Source: Conexibacter sp. (GTDB taxonomy: Bacteria; Actinomycetota; Thermoleophilia; Solirubrobacterales; Solirubrobacteraceae). From it: DNA of 6,829 bases. Below are positions 6,237 to 6,829 of this stretch, piece after piece; position 1 is the first letter of the stretch, and every line of letters starts with the position of its first letter. The notes under the pieces were generated by a model. It was not told the origin of the DNA and made no database searches. It saw nothing but the letters and a program-made list of their open reading frames with translations. Position numbers and translations under genes: made by a program. The stretch is from contig JAOPZG010000379.1 in NCBI GenBank assembly GCA_025964215.1, positions 1 to 6,829 on the forward strand. Reading direction: 5' to 3'.

Positions 6237-6829
6237 ATGAGAACGGCCGACGTAGAGGGTGTGTCGGTCCCTCCTCCCAACTCCTCCCCAGCGATCCCGC
6301 ACATGCACCACGACGGGTCGCCGGTCTCCGACGTCCCGGGCCTGCTCCCGCCGCTCTCGCGCGGCCGCTCCACGCGGCTGATCGGGCAGGTCGTCGTCGA
6401 GCTGGGCTTCGCCAAGGAGGAGGACGTCGAGCGCGCCGTCCTGCACGCCCGCGAGTCCGGTCGCCTGACCGGCCGCATGCTGATCGAGGACGGCGTCCTG
6501 ACCCCGCAGCAGCTCGCGCGGGTGCTCGCCGAGCGCTTCGGCATCGAGCGCGTCGACCTCGCGGTCTTCCAGATCGACACCGACCTCGCCCGCCTCGTCG
6601 ACCCCGGCTTCGTGCGCCGCTACGACGCGATCCCGGTCGGCCAGGACGACGAGGGGCAGCTCCTGCTGGCGATGGCCGACCCGGCCAACATGCTGGCGAT
6701 CGACGACGTGACGATGATCACGGGCATGGCGGTGCGCCCGGTCGTCGCCGCCTACGACGACATCCACCGCCTGAGCCTCAAGCTCGGCAACGACTTCCCC
6801 GACCTCGGCGCCGACGATCCCGACGAGAG
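6237..6829 (+). CDS. GspE/PilB-family ATPase, N-terminal MshEN domain (3' end outside window)
   Basis: Probable type IV pilus or type II secretion assembly ATPase, a cytoplasmic hexamer that would drive pilin or pseudopilin polymerisation. Only the N-terminal 197 codons are visible. Residues 1-45 are Pro/Ser-rich and non-conserved. Residues 46-180 match the MshEN/GSPII_E N-terminal domain (PF05157 as I recall it): tandem motifs around LIGQVVVELGF (48-58) and LTGRMLIEDGVLTPQQLA (77-94), then FGIERVDL (101-108) and the characteristic LLLAMADPANMLAIDDV (142-158). The Walker-box ATPase domain lies beyond the edge, so a stand-alone MshEN protein remains possible. The start is uncertain. The ATG at 6237 has AGGTG 12 nt upstream. 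A GTG at 6261 and an ATG at 6303 are in frame but lack a well-spaced site. The gene diverges from rplM and is not part of that operon. Confidence 0.88.
   Translation, partial: MRTADVEGVSVPPPNSSPAIPHMHHDGSPVSDVPGLLPPLSRGRSTRLIGQVVVELGFAKEEDVERAVLHARESGRLTGRMLIEDGVLTPQQLARVLAERFGIERVDLAVFQIDTDLARLVDPGFVRRYDAIPVGQDDEGQLLLAMADPANMLAIDDVTMITGMAVRPVVAAYDDIHRLSLKLGNDFPDLGADDPDE
6271..6288 (+). repeat. Tandem CTCCTCCC repeat near the 5' end of the MshEN gene
   Basis: CTCCTCCC at 6271-6278 and again at 6281-6288, separated by AA, giving a 10-bp period, about one DNA turn. Each copy contains CCTCC, the anti-Shine-Dalgarno word of 16S rRNA. With the ATG at 6237 it encodes part of a Pro/Ser-rich tail; with the ATG at 6303 it would lie in the leader. 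Confidence 0.55.

Noticed and set aside
6104..6767. Minus-strand open frames opposite the MshEN gene
   Set aside because: The plus-strand frame has clear MshEN motifs; the opposite frames are low-complexity shadows.

Overview
This 6.8-kb window is GC-rich bacterial chromosome with a tightly packed housekeeping operon on the minus strand and one divergent gene on the plus strand. High GC, GTG and TTG starts, and the order rplM-rpsI-glmM-glmS-acpS-nnr all point to an actinobacterium. The long acidic S9 extension and the divergent PilB-type gene lead me to suspect the deep-branching Solirubrobacterales/Thermoleophilia, but that placement is inference.

Reading in the direction of transcription, from high to low coordinates: rplM (L13, GTG start at 6011); rpsI (S9, start 5574, 2 bp after rplM); glmM (TTG start at 4735, 11 bp after rpsI); a 124-bp gap; glmS (start 3279, strong Shine-Dalgarno); a 41-bp gap; acpS (start 1369); and nnr, the fused NAD(P)HX epimerase/dehydratase. 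The nnr start overlaps the acpS stop as ATGA at 1025-1028, and the gene runs off the left edge. The divergent region 6012-6236 separates rplM from a plus-strand gene whose N-terminal MshEN (GspE/PilB) domain is visible before it runs off the right edge.

The operon joins translation (two ribosomal proteins) to envelope precursor supply. GlmS makes glucosamine-6-phosphate and GlmM converts it to glucosamine-1-phosphate, on the way to UDP-GlcNAc for peptidoglycan. AcpS activates acyl carrier protein for fatty-acid synthesis, and Nnr repairs damaged NAD(P)H. This is a known type of actinobacterial gene order, so the core is ordinary.

The less ordinary points are: a roughly 140-residue acidic, Ala/Pro-rich extension on S9; a TTG-started glmM; a divergent control region with a perfect 7-bp inverted repeat, a 7-bp word present three times and two CTCCTCCC repeats; and an MshEN domain whose two c-di-GMP-type motifs look degenerate. 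I found no RNA genes, mobile elements, CRISPR arrays or clear intrinsic terminators, and no evidence of a wholly new system.
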